Below are positions 1-7,988 of a stretch of 53,596 bases of DNA, piece by piece. A program made the position numbers and the translations under genes. Below the pieces are notes generated by a model, which ran no database searches, was not told where the DNA came from, and saw nothing but the letters and a program-made list of their open reading frames with translations. Numbering within the stretch: the first letter of the stretch is position 1; each line of letters begins with the position of its first letter. The stretch lies in assembly GCA_937918905.1 (NCBI GenBank), contig CAKZSH010000271.1, forward strand, positions 1 to 53,596, given 5' to 3'. The stretch comes from an uncultured Saprospiraceae bacterium. GTDB taxonomy: Bacteria; Bacteroidota; Bacteroidia; Chitinophagales; Saprospiraceae.

Positions 1-894
1 GTTTCTTGTATCGTAAACGGAGATTACAAAGTAGGAGAATACATGACTCAAGATACTCGCGTACCTTTAGTTTCTGCAACAGGAAGTACTCGTATGGGAA
101 AAATTGTAAGTGCAACAGTTGCTGGACGATTAGGTCGAACCATTTTAGAATTAGGAGGAAACAATGCAATTATTGTATCGCCAAATGCGGATATGAATTT
201 AGTATTGACAGGAGCAGTATTTGGAGCAGTAGGAACGGCTGGACAGAGATGTACGACTACTCGTCGATTAATTATTCATGAGAGCATTTATGATAAAGTG
301 AAAAAACAATTAGTCAAAGCATACAAGCAATTAAAAATTGGAAGTCCGTTAAATGCTAAAAACCATGTTGGTCCATTAATCGATCAGGATGCGGTTGAAA
401 TGTATTCTGATGCTTTGAAAAAAGTAAAAGCAGAAGGTGGAAAATTAGCAGTTGCTGGAGGCGTACTTAAAGGTGCTGCTTACAAAAGTGGTTGCTATGT
501 AAAACCAGCCATTGCTGAAGTAGAAAATCATTTCGCAATTGTACAGCATGAAACTTTTGCTCCAATTTTATATTTGATGAAATATAAAGATTTGTCGGAG
601 GCGATTGCTATGCAAAATGATGTACCTCAAGGTTTGTCATCGGCAATCATGACGGATAGTTTAAAAGAAGCAGAAATGTTCCTTTCTACAGCGGGTTCTG
701 ATTGTGGTATCGCTAACGTAAATATCGGAACAAGTGGTGCTGAAATCGGAGGTGCTTTTGGAGGTGAAAAAGAAACTGGTGGTGGACGTGAAAGTGGTTC
801 TGATGCATGGAAAGCTTACATGCGACGACAAACGAATACGATTAATTATAGTAAGGATTTACCTTTGGCACAAGGGATTAAGTTTGATTTCTAG
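1..894 (+). CDS. Aldehyde dehydrogenase, antiquitin type (ALDH7), 5'-truncated by window edge
   Basis: The frame is open from base 1, so only the C-terminal ~297 residues are present. It carries the ALDH general-base motif ELGGNN and the nucleophile motif [12 protein letters not shown], in which the Cys attacks the aldehyde. The C-terminal region ([19 protein letters not shown]) and the final residues ending in IKFDF resemble ALDH7A1/antiquitin and bacterial L-aminoadipate-6-semialdehyde (piperideine-6-carboxylate) dehydrogenases, which act NAD-dependently in lysine catabolism. A glutaryl-CoA dehydrogenase at the other end of the window fits a lysine or tryptophan degradation capacity, although the two genes are not linked. 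Family assignment is firm. The exact substrate is inferred from the family. Transcription ends in the long inverted repeat that begins at the stop codon. Confidence 0.88.
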   Translation, partial: VSCIVNGDYKVGEYMTQDTRVPLVSATGSTRMGKIVSATVAGRLGRTILELGGNNAIIVSPNADMNLVLTGAVFGAVGTAGQRCTTTRRLIIHESIYDKVKKQLVKAYKQLKIGSPLNAKNHVGPLIDQDAVEMYSDALKKVKAEGGKLAVAGGVLKGAAYKSGCYVKPAIAEVENHFAIVQHETFAPILYLMKYKDLSEAIAMQNDVPQGLSSAIMTDSLKEAEMFLSTAGSDCGIANVNIGTSGAEIGGAFGGEKETGGGRESGSDAWKAYMRRQTNTINYSKDLPLAQGIKFDF

Positions 895-990
895 TTTTTT
901 TAACCGCAGACCTGCGCTGATTCTTTATGATATTCTATAACACATTTTTCGTAAATCATAAAAAATCAGCGTAAATCTGCGGCTAAAAAA
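893..990. repeat. Long intergenic inverted repeat, family 'CGCAGATT' (copy A)
   Basis: About 40-nt arms around a loop with CTATAACACATTTTTCG. Each arm contains an A/T run, a CGCAGA core and a GATT-TATGAT core, and roughly 80% of positions pair. It fills the whole space between two convergent genes and so can act as a bidirectional terminator. A second copy with a nearly identical loop lies at 35628-35725. Confidence 0.85.
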
Positions 991-991
991 A

Positions 992-2290
992 TCATCTCAA
1001 AGGAGTTATCTTCGCCTTCAACCACTTATCCAATTTCTTATAAATTTTCTCCTGGTCTTCTCTTGGAAAATCTTTAATTCGAGTCGAGTGGGAACCATTT
1101 GCCAAAGTCATATTCAAGGCATCTGTTTTTGGATTTGGAGTCACGCCGCAAGCAGTCCAAGTATCCATTCCTCCATAAATATAAATTATTCGCTTTCCTC
1201 TTTTCTTCATTAATTTATCGTGAATAGGTTTTAAGTAGGGCTTAAAAGTCAAGTCCACATTCTTTGGTCCAAAGATTAAATTGGTAGGATTCTTTACAGA
1301 GACCAATAAGTCTTCTACATTTTCCGTAGGAAAACCATAATACCCTAATTCTGTCATGAACTGATAAAATGCTGGAAGAAAATAATCAATGGAAGCATCA
1401 GAATAAAAACTCCAACTCACTACAGATTCGATGTAATTAAAAACTTGTTTAGTTGAAGCATGTTCATCTGGAATTTCTTGACAACTTGCACCCCATTGCC
1501 AAAACGAAAATGGAAATTCTAAAATCGCATATTCAAAAACAATATCCACTCCTATTGAAAAAGTATGTCCATTCGTTTGAGCATAATTTTCAATCATAGG
1601 AATGATCTCATCTCGTTTTTGTAAAGCAATTCTTTGTAAGGCGATAATTTTATTTCGACACTCTTCCGAACCTGTATTTCTTTGATGGTCATCCGTTCGC
1701 TTGTCCTCTTGTGCAAATGCTAAAGGCGCAACGTAAGGAACAGCTACGCAAACATCTTTTGGATATTTTGCTTTATAAATTAAAGTAGTCGTTCCACCTT
1801 TGCTGATGCCCGTACTGACCCATTCTTTTTTATAAAATTTCTTAAAAAGCTTTTTGATACGATGCAGATCTTCCATGGCTTGATCGTTGGTCAAATATTG
1901 CCATTGAATATCTTTTGGTCGAGAAGCACCATAAAAACGGTATTCAACAATAATTTGATTAGAAGTCAAAATCTTCGATAATTCGTAAGTCCGTTGGCGA
2001 GCGGCATAACCTTCCGTAACAAAAAGCATTGGACTTTTTTTATCAAAATGAGAAATGAAAATCCGATGTTCGAAAGTTCCTGCTTGAGGATTATCATGGT
2101 CAAGGTATTGCTTAAAGCGAATTTCGTACACCTCTTTAAAGTGGTCTTTCGCTTCTATTTTTTTGACCTTAGCATTGGGTAATTTTTTATAGATATATTT
2201 TTCAATTTCGGAAAGTTCAGCTACTTGAGCATTTGCAAATTGAATGAGCAGAAAAGTAATAGAAAAAAGGATAAACTTTACAGGTTTCAT
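992..2290 (-). CDS. Secreted serine peptidase, S37 (PS-10) family
   Basis: 432 residues. A signal peptide (residues 1-21, cleavage after FANA) directs it out of the cytoplasm. The nucleophile elbow is STGISKGGTTT with Ser163. Asp376 in YGGMDTW and His401 in NGSHSTR complete a likely Ser-Asp-His triad of the alpha/beta-hydrolase fold. The layout matches family S37, known from Streptomyces PS-10 and common in Bacteroidota, whose members remove tripeptides from the N-terminus of proteins or peptides. It is monocistronic, with convergent transcription towards the aldehyde dehydrogenase. Function is inferred from the family. The substrate cannot be told from sequence. Confidence 0.85.
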   Translation of the reverse strand: MKPVKFILFSITFLLIQFANAQVAELSEIEKYIYKKLPNAKVKKIEAKDHFKEVYEIRFKQYLDHDNPQAGTFEHRIFISHFDKKSPMLFVTEGYAARQRTYELSKILTSNQIIVEYRFYGASRPKDIQWQYLTNDQAMEDLHRIKKLFKKFYKKEWVSTGISKGGTTTLIYKAKYPKDVCVAVPYVAPLAFAQEDKRTDDHQRNTGSEECRNKIIALQRIALQKRDEIIPMIENYAQTNGHTFSIGVDIVFEYAILEFPFSFWQWGASCQEIPDEHASTKQVFNYIESVVSWSFYSDASIDYFLPAFYQFMTELGYYGFPTENVEDLLVSVKNPTNLIFGPKNVDLTFKPYLKPIHDKLMKKRGKRIIYIYGGMDTWTACGVTPNPKTDALNMTLANGSHSTRIKDFPREDQEKIYKKLDKWLKAKITPLR

Positions 2291-2340
2291 TTTCAGTAGT
2301 TAGGTTTCTAAGATTTTGTAAAAGTATTTTTGTTTGAGAT

Positions 2341-2445
2341 ATGGGATTGTGAGTATTGGGTATTGAGATTTCTCTAAAACGTGATTAAAAGCTTAAGATT
2401 AAATTTTTTCGAAAATCCCAATACTCAATACCCGTCATCTCCCAT
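2341..2445. repeat. Long intergenic inverted repeat, family 'GTATTGAG' (copy 1)
   Basis: The arms contain two near-copies of a 7-nt unit (GTATTGGGTATTGAG), preceded by ATGGGA on each side. It lies in the 375-nt gap between the divergent S37 peptidase and tRNA-Cys, so it is not simply a terminator of an adjacent gene. Related copies are at 5529-5604, 21388-21483 and 50470-50551. The rest of the 2291-2665 gap is AT-rich, and apart from the tRNA promoter I see nothing else in it. Confidence 0.8.
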
Positions 2446-2608
2446 CTTATATATATAAAGGTATAAAACTTAAATATAGTTGATATATGTTGAAGTCTTA
2501 ATGTTTTGAATTGGACAAATTCTTAGATAAGAATGCTCTTTTTTGAAACTAAATGTAATTTTTTTACGTTTCATTTTTGATTCTTCTGCATGATTATAAA
2601 AATTCTAT

Positions 2609-2616
2609 TATATTTG
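2609..2616 (+). promoter_or_regulatory. Bacteroidota -7 element upstream of tRNA-Cys
   Basis: TATATTTG matches the Bacteroidota -7 consensus TAnnTTTG exactly. It is 49 nt before the tRNA. A CTG lies 20 nt upstream in place of the usual TTG, so the -33 element is weak. Confidence 0.45.
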
Positions 2617-2665
2617 CAGTCGCAAAAATCCTGAAGTGGATTTTTTAATTTTAAAAAATAAAAAT

Positions 2666-2739
2666 GGTCGCGTGGCCGAGTGGTTAGGCAGAGCTCTGCA
2701 AAAGCTTGTACGGCGGTTCGAATCCGTCCGCGACCTCCA
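2666..2739 (+). tRNA. tRNA-Cys (anticodon GCA)
   Basis: The cloverleaf folds by hand. Acceptor stem GGTCGCG/CGCGACC, D arm GCC...GGC, anticodon stem GAGCT/AGCTT with loop CTGCAAA (anticodon GCA), and T arm GGCGG-TTCGAAT-CCGTC. CCA is encoded in the gene (2737-2739). Confidence 0.93.
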
Positions 2740-2743
2740 ATTA

Positions 2744-2783
2744 AAAAAGCCTTCAAGTTGAATAACTTGAAGGCTTTTCTTTT
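2744..2783 (+). terminator. Rho-independent terminator after tRNA-Cys
   Basis: Perfect stem AAGCCTTCAAGTT/AACTTGAAGGCTT with a 4-nt loop, followed by a T-rich tract. It starts 5 nt after the tRNA CCA. It can also serve the convergent thioredoxin gene that ends at 2806. Confidence 0.85.
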
Positions 2784-2805
2784 GTGTATATTTTGATACT
2801 CAACA

Positions 2806-3978
2806 CTACATTTCTTTAATCTTATCTAATAATTTTTGAGTTTCTGAATAATCTTCTTTTGATGCTTTGGCCAAATCAATCGCTTTTTTTACGGCCTTTC
2901 TAGCCTTTCTTTTTTTACCCATTTTATAATAAACAGCAGCAAGTGTTTCATAGTTAAAATAACTTTTATCCGCTTTGATTGCATTTTTAGACCATTTGCA
3001 GGCTTGCTTTAAATACTTTTTATTGGATACATCTAAATCATAAAAATTATAGGCAACATCACTTAATTCACTTGGATCTCTAGGAGGATTTTTAGAATAA
3101 AAATCAATTGCTGTTTTAGCATAATTCTCACTTGATCTTTTATCCAAATAATAATTCAGTTTGAATCGAGTCGATGCTTTTTCAGCCTGAGCAGGAGAAT
3201 ATACTTTTTTAAATAAGCGATCTAATTCATCCAAAGCAGCATTTCCTTCCTCGTCATATATTTTATTATAAATCAAATTTTCAATTTTCCCCGAGATTTT
3301 CGAAATCCCAAACTCTTTATCAAATGCGCCTCTGTTTTCGACCATGTAATCAAATAATTTAGAATCAGTATCATCTACATATTTAAAAATAAATTTTAAA
3401 TTTTCTTTCGATGACCAATTGTCTTGAGTCTCAAGATAAGATTCAGCAATGGCAACATGAGTTCCATCCATTGCTGCTTTTCTAATGTGCGTATATTGTT
3501 TTAAAAAATCAGGATCACGTTCTCCTTTTTTATACCTCGTCTCAAAAGCAGATAATCGTTTACTTGGATCAATTGCTGTTTTTCCTAATTCCAATAATTT
3601 TGGTGCAGATTGGTAACCTGCAATTCGATGTACCAAAGTTCCATCAGGAGTTAAAAAAAGAAAGGTTGGATAAAATAAAACTTCATAGCGTTGTTGCAAT
3701 TCTTTCCCAATCCCTTTTTCCATATCCAATTTTACATTGATGAAATTCTTGTTGTAAAAATCACCAATCATTTTTTGAGGAAAAACTTGCTTATCCATTT
3801 TTTTACATGGTTGACACCATGTTGTATAAGCATCTACAAAAATGATTTTGTTTTGTTTCGCAGCAGTAATTAAGATTTGATTCCAGTTATTTTCAGAGAA
3901 TTGAATTCCTTTTTTTTGTGTAAAACCAAAAGGTATTTGTAGGAGGAATGTAAAGACGAATAGTGTAAAATATCTCAT
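2806..3978 (-). CDS. Secreted thioredoxin-fold protein with C-terminal helical repeats (paralogue 1)
   Basis: 390 residues. A signal peptide (about 1-20) is followed by a thioredoxin-like domain with the active site WCQPC (Cys55, Cys58) in the context FVDAYTTWCQPCKKM, typical of DUF255/thioredoxin_7 proteins in Bacteroidota. Residues beyond ~150 are helical and TPR-like, ending in a Lys-rich segment. It probably acts on thiols in the periplasm. The client is unknown. The next gene upstream (4171-5337) is a paralogue of the same length and architecture, so the pair arose by tandem duplication. The gap between them holds a large cruciform-forming repeat, so they may not share one transcript. 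Confidence 0.82.
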   Translation of the reverse strand: MRYFTLFVFTFLLQIPFGFTQKKGIQFSENNWNQILITAAKQNKIIFVDAYTTWCQPCKKMDKQVFPQKMIGDFYNKNFINVKLDMEKGIGKELQQRYEVLFYPTFLFLTPDGTLVHRIAGYQSAPKLLELGKTAIDPSKRLSAFETRYKKGERDPDFLKQYTHIRKAAMDGTHVAIAESYLETQDNWSSKENLKFIFKYVDDTDSKLFDYMVENRGAFDKEFGISKISGKIENLIYNKIYDEEGNAALDELDRLFKKVYSPAQAEKASTRFKLNYYLDKRSSENYAKTAIDFYSKNPPRDPSELSDVAYNFYDLDVSNKKYLKQACKWSKNAIKADKSYFNYETLAAVYYKMGKKRKARKAVKKAIDLAKASKEDYSETQKLLDKIKEM

Positions 3979-4032
3979 AATGATCAGTAATTTATGCTTT
4001 TGGGATTTGTTTAAAATTTATTTGTTTGTCGC

Positions 4033-4165
4033 TTGCTCGCGCCAAGGCTCTGCCTTGGTGTGTAGCATTTATCGAGCCTCTGGCTCGTGTGTAGAATTTT
4101 TTTTTTAACACGAGCCAGAGGCTCGTCAAATGCTACACACCGAGGCAGAGCCTCGGCGCGAGCAA
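4033..4165. repeat. Large nested inverted repeat (cruciform) between thioredoxin paralogues
   Basis: Arms of about 57 nt start TTGCTCGCGCC and end GGCGCGAGCAA. Each arm contains two further small palindromes: CCAAGGCTCTGCCTTGG and CGAGCCTCTGGCTCG on the left, and their counterparts on the right. It is far more GC-rich than its surroundings. Its right end is 5 nt from the stop codon of the gene at 4171. Confidence 0.9.
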
Positions 4166-4170
4166 TTTTA

Positions 4171-5337
4171 TTAACTCTTTTCAATCTTTTTAATTAACCT
4201 CATAACTGTTCCTTCTACACCTCTATTTCCTTTGGCCAGTTCTAAAGATTTGTTAGCTATTTCAAGTGCTTTTTCTTTTTTACCGTTTTGTAACAATATA
4301 CTTGCGTAAGTCATATAGTAATTATAAGCATTGCCATTTTCGGTTGCTTTCTTAGCATACTTTTCAGCTTGCTTTAAAGCCTTAGTATCTTTTGGAAGAT
4401 TTTGAGCAATCTCTAACGCTAACGCATTTAATTTTTCTGCATCTTTTTTGACTTGTTTTTTAGCATATTTATCACATGCTTTTAAGTATTTTTTTTCATC
4501 ACCACAAGCCAAGCAAAATTTCATTTCTGAAGCTACTTCAAATTGCGCAGCTTTCTTGGGATGATATTTTTTCATTTTCTTTACCGCCTCATTATGTAAG
4601 TCAGGATTTTGAAATTCAACTGCTTTTTCAGCAGTTCGAATACAAGCCAATTCGATTTTATTTAAAACCACTTCTTTAGAAGTAACCGCTTCAATTGCTT
4701 TTCGATTTTTTATCATCATATTAAAAATACGAGAATCAGCAGCAGTTGTCGCCTCCAAAAGAAACTTCAAATTTTGCTCCGTCGTCATATCTTTTTGAGA
4801 ACGGATATATTCGTTGGCGATTTTCAAACTTGGTTTTCCAGCTTTATTCAAAGCTTTTACATAATTATAGACCAATTCAGGATCACGATCTCCCTTCTCA
4901 TAAGCCTCTGCAAAATCCTTGCTATAGTCTACTTTGCTCAAGGCAAATTTGCCAAGTTTAATAAATCCATCTATTTTTTGCCCTCCTTTAACTTTATGAA
5001 CTAGCTCTCCTTTAGCGTCAATGTACATTAAAGTTGGATATGCCGATACAGGATATTTTTTACCAAATTTTCTTCCCATTTTTTTCTCCATATCAATTTT
5101 CATATTGATAAAATTCTGATTGTAGAATTTTCCAACGGCTGCATCCGTAAAAACATTTTTGGCCATTCGTTTACAAGGGCCACACCACACAGCATAAGCA
5201 TCTACGAAGATTATTTTGTCTTTCGCCTTTGCTTCCTCTAATGCTTCTTCCCAAGTTCCATGAAAAAAATCAATTCCGTCTTGAGCTTGAATTTGGAAAG
5301 AAATAAGGGTTAAAAATAAAATAGTAATGAATCTCAT
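4171..5337 (-). CDS. Secreted thioredoxin-fold protein with C-terminal helical repeats (paralogue 2)
   Basis: 388 residues. Signal peptide about 1-18 (IQAQ cleavage), then a thioredoxin domain with WCGPC (Cys52, Cys55), the classic thioredoxin active site. The C-terminal ~230 residues are TPR-like and Lys/Ala/Glu-rich. Shared blocks with the downstream paralogue include FVDAY.xWCxPCK, FYNQ/KNFIN and KGxRDPxxxxxY. Family knowledge suggests a periplasmic disulphide reductase or thiol carrier. No partner can be named from the context, although the neighbouring lipoprotein (5609-6295) also has helical repeats. Confidence 0.82.
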   Translation of the reverse strand: MRFITILFLTLISFQIQAQDGIDFFHGTWEEALEEAKAKDKIIFVDAYAVWCGPCKRMAKNVFTDAAVGKFYNQNFINMKIDMEKKMGRKFGKKYPVSAYPTLMYIDAKGELVHKVKGGQKIDGFIKLGKFALSKVDYSKDFAEAYEKGDRDPELVYNYVKALNKAGKPSLKIANEYIRSQKDMTTEQNLKFLLEATTAADSRIFNMMIKNRKAIEAVTSKEVVLNKIELACIRTAEKAVEFQNPDLHNEAVKKMKKYHPKKAAQFEVASEMKFCLACGDEKKYLKACDKYAKKQVKKDAEKLNALALEIAQNLPKDTKALKQAEKYAKKATENGNAYNYYMTYASILLQNGKKEKALEIANKSLELAKGNRGVEGTVMRLIKKIEKS

Positions 5338-5386
5338 AATGATTGAGTCTTTTATTTTAAGTAAAATTTATATTCGAAAAAATCAA

Positions 5387-5462
5387 GTAGGAAGGGATTA
5401 GAAAACGGTGAATTTTAAGAAAAAGATGTTCTTAAAAACATCGTTTTCTAATCTCTTCCTAC
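5387..5462. repeat. Intergenic inverted repeat with 21-nt arms
   Basis: GTAGGAAGGGATTAGAAAACG pairs with its inverted copy at 5442-5462 at 20 of 21 positions. It sits upstream of the thioredoxin gene (start 5337) and beside a second repeat at 5529-5604. Confidence 0.85.
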
Positions 5463-5528
5463 TTTGTTGCAAGATAAGATTTGTTGAGCACCTTTGCACG
5501 GTTACTTTTCTTAAACTTGTCTTAAATT

Positions 5529-5604
5529 GGATTTGAGATAATGAGTATTGGGCATTGAGACCCGCTGAAATCTCAATACTCAATGCCCACAATCTTATAT
5601 CTCC
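5529..5604. repeat. Long intergenic inverted repeat, family 'GTATTGAG' (copy 2)
   Basis: The arms carry GTATTGGGCATTGAG and its inverted counterpart, with GGAGATAT-like outer ends. It ends 5 nt from the stop codon of the lipoprotein gene at 5609, where it can act as that gene's terminator. Confidence 0.8.
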
Positions 5605-5608
5605 CTAC

Positions 5609-6295
5609 TTAGTTCTGATTCTTTTTTTGGAATTCCTTAATCAAATCTTCAGGCGATTTATCTATATTTTTCAAAGAAAGTTGAACATCTTTTGCTAGAT
5701 GATGATCTGGATATTTTGCTAAAAAAGAAGAATATAAAGTTTTCGCTAAGTCTTTTCTATCCAAAACAGTATCATAGGCAAATGCACATTGAAACAACGC
5801 ATGAGGTGCTTTTGGGTGGTCACGGTCGTAGGCTTTATAAACCAAAAGCCACATATCCAAAGCTCTTTTATAATCTCCAATTCCTCGATATAAATCAGCT
5901 GCATTAAATGCATATTCAGCCGCCAAAGAATCTCCATAGACAGACATATACAACTCACTATCTTTAGCATATTTGACTACTTCTGCTTCTGATAATTTTC
6001 CAGTTGATTCCATTTGGGTCATCAATTTCTGATGAGCATTGTACAAGTCATCCTGCATTTTTAATCGAGCTTTTCCACGGCCCAACGGAGCAGGTTTATT
6101 TTTTTTAGGGGATTTTACTTCGACCTCTGAAGTAGGATTCTCAGTTGTTTCAGCAGGTAATGAAGTGGTAGCAACTGGTTTTATTTCTTTTTCTTTTGTA
6201 GAACTAGGAGTATCTGAAGAACAACTGCCTAATGCTAAAAAAATGGAAAAGAAAAAAATGAAATTTTGAAATTTACGATTGATTTTAATTTTCAT
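5609..6295 (-). CDS. Lipoprotein with tetratricopeptide-like repeats
   Basis: 228 residues from the second Met, chosen because it directly precedes the basic n-region; an alternative start is 6301. The lipobox LGSC gives a lipidated Cys at residue 25. A Thr/Ser/Glu/Pro-rich linker (about 27-65) follows, then about 130 residues of paired helices with TPR spacing (AAEYAFNAADLYRGIGDYKR, HALFQCAFAYDTV and similar). It is probably anchored in the outer membrane facing the periplasm and may be a scaffold like YbgF or BamD. No catalytic motif is visible. Exact function unknown. Confidence 0.7.
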   Translation of the reverse strand: MKIKINRKFQNFIFFFSIFLALGSCSSDTPSSTKEKEIKPVATTSLPAETTENPTSEVEVKSPKKNKPAPLGRGKARLKMQDDLYNAHQKLMTQMESTGKLSEAEVVKYAKDSELYMSVYGDSLAAEYAFNAADLYRGIGDYKRALDMWLLVYKAYDRDHPKAPHALFQCAFAYDTVLDRKDLAKTLYSSFLAKYPDHHLAKDVQLSLKNIDKSPEDLIKEFQKKNQN

Positions 6296-6450
6296 TAACA
6301 TTTTAATTTTTATTTTTTCAAAGATACATTATTCCTCTTTTTTGTTAAAATAAGTTAAGGTTTGGCATTGTCTTTAAACGTTCATAAATAAATTTTGTCA
6401 AAGTAAGTATTGATTTCAAATGACTATTTTTTGGAAAAAATCTAATAAAT

Positions 6451-7857
6451 ATGAATACACAAGAAAGATTGCATCATTTATACTGGCGAGCGGGTTTTGG
6501 ATTGAATCCTGTGGAATGGAAAATATATCATAGGTATTCGACTCAAAAAGCGATTGACCATCTTTTTAAGAAAGCCAATAAAGCAAGTAAAAGAAAAATT
6601 ATAAATAATGGCAATGACATTCAACCTTCTATGGAAATGGAGACAATGAGTATGGAGGATAAAGCTGCTGCTAAAAAGAAAAATAAAAAACAAAATAAGT
6701 TACGAATTGGTGCACACAATACAGATTGGGTACTTCGAATGGCTGATCCAAAAGAGAGTGCTTTATTAGAAAAAATGTGTTTGTTTTGGCATGGACATTT
6801 TGCTTGTAGATCCAAATTGCCAGGCTTGGCAAGGAAACAATTGAATACGATTCGAGCGCATGCTTTGGGAAATTTTAGAGAGCTCGTTTTAGGGATTGCA
6901 AAGGATGGTTCGATGATTCGTTATTTGAATAATCAACAAAATAAAAAGAGGAAACCCAACGAAAATTTCGCAAGAGAAGTGATGGAATTATTTACGATAG
7001 GAAGAGAAAATTATACGGAGCAAGATGTCAAAGAAGCGGCTCGCGCTTTTACGGGATGGGGAACGAATGTCATGGGTGATTACAAATTTAAAAAACGTCA
7101 CCATGATTTTGGAGAGAAAACCTTCATGGGAAAAACTGGAAAATGGAATGGCGATGATATTCTTGATATCATTTTGGAAAAGAAAGAAACAGCAGAATTT
7201 ATTGTTCGAAAGGCGTACCGATTTTTTGTAAATGAAAAAGTAGATGAACGCAATGTTCAATATCTCGCTCAAGTTTTTTATGATTCGAATTATGATATTG
7301 AAAAATTGATGCGAAGTATTTTTGAAAGTAAATGGTTTTATGATAAAAAAAATGTGGGCGTTAAAATTAAATCTCCACTTGAGTTGATGGCAGGAATGAT
7401 TCGCACTTTTGAAGTAGAGATTAAAAATCCATTGTCTTTAATTTTTGTTGAAAAAGCGTTGGGGCAAGTTTTATTTAATCCACCTAATGTAGCAGGATGG
7501 GCTGGAGGGAAAAGTTGGATTGATAATTCAACTTTGATGCTTCGACTAAATCTTGCAAATGTATTATTTCAAAACTCCGAACTTAACTTAAAAGTCAAAG
7601 AAGAATTTGAAGCACAAAAAAGAAATAAGAGGAAAAGAAATATTCAAGCGAGTGTGAATTTTGATCCATTTTATAATCTCTTTAAAAGAGAAAATAAAAA
7701 TCAATTGATAGATAAAATGGGCAGCTTCCTTTTACAAACTCAACATCCTTTAAAGAGAGAAATATTTGATGGCTTTATTAGAAAAAATGAAGATAAAGTT
7801 TTGATTCAAACATTGTGTTTACGGATGATGAGTTTACCTGAGTATCAGTTGTGTTGA
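6451..7857 (+). CDS. DUF1800 family protein
   Basis: 468 residues with no obvious signal peptide. Recognisable DUF1800 blocks are the N-terminal HLYWRAGFGLNP, the central FWHGHFACRS, then NFAREVMELFTIGRENYTEQDVKEAARAFTGW, and the C-terminal PPNVAGWAGGKSWIDNSTL. DUF1800 proteins are widespread in Bacteroidota and Planctomycetota and are nearly always next to a DUF1501 gene, as here (gap about 130 nt, same strand). Their biochemical role is not established. The conserved His/Glu/Arg residues could suggest an enzyme, but that is speculation. Confidence 0.88.
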   Translation: MNTQERLHHLYWRAGFGLNPVEWKIYHRYSTQKAIDHLFKKANKASKRKIINNGNDIQPSMEMETMSMEDKAAAKKKNKKQNKLRIGAHNTDWVLRMADPKESALLEKMCLFWHGHFACRSKLPGLARKQLNTIRAHALGNFRELVLGIAKDGSMIRYLNNQQNKKRKPNENFAREVMELFTIGRENYTEQDVKEAARAFTGWGTNVMGDYKFKKRHHDFGEKTFMGKTGKWNGDDILDIILEKKETAEFIVRKAYRFFVNEKVDERNVQYLAQVFYDSNYDIEKLMRSIFESKWFYDKKNVGVKIKSPLELMAGMIRTFEVEIKNPLSLIFVEKALGQVLFNPPNVAGWAGGKSWIDNSTLMLRLNLANVLFQNSELNLKVKEEFEAQKRNKRKRNIQASVNFDPFYNLFKRENKNQLIDKMGSFLLQTQHPLKREIFDGFIRKNEDKVLIQTLCLRMMSLPEYQLC

Positions 7858-7883
7858 TCGTTATGTTCACCATTCAATTCATA

Positions 7884-7916
7884 AGGGGGCTTGCCTTTGC
7901 CGGCAGGTAGGCTTCA
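7884..7916. repeat. GC-rich mini-palindrome (CCTGCCTGCCGGCAGGCAGG-like), diverged copy
   Basis: GCCTTTGCCGGCAGGTAGGC lies in the DUF1800-DUF1501 gap, much more GC-rich than its surroundings. Better-preserved relatives occur at 21446-21464 and inside pabB near 49885-49905. Confidence 0.6.
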
Positions 7917-7988
7917 AGTCACCTTTTGAATAAAAAAAATTTACATAAAATCTGTCCGTTAAATTTAGGACTCAAAATATATTTTCAA

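Noticed and set aside
1-894. PaaZ (phenylacetate ring-opening aldehyde dehydrogenase)
   Set aside because: The C-terminus continues as an ALDH7 antiquitin-type end with no hydratase domain, and the gene is 42 kb from the paa cluster.
2571-2756. Minus-strand open frame over tRNA-Cys
   Set aside because: Antisense of the tRNA; the motif RGRIRTAVQAFAELC is the usual spurious translation of a tRNA gene.
7926-7988. Longer start for the DUF1501 protein
   Set aside because: The 21 extra residues would bury the MKRRNFLKASA Tat-type signal, which must be N-terminal.
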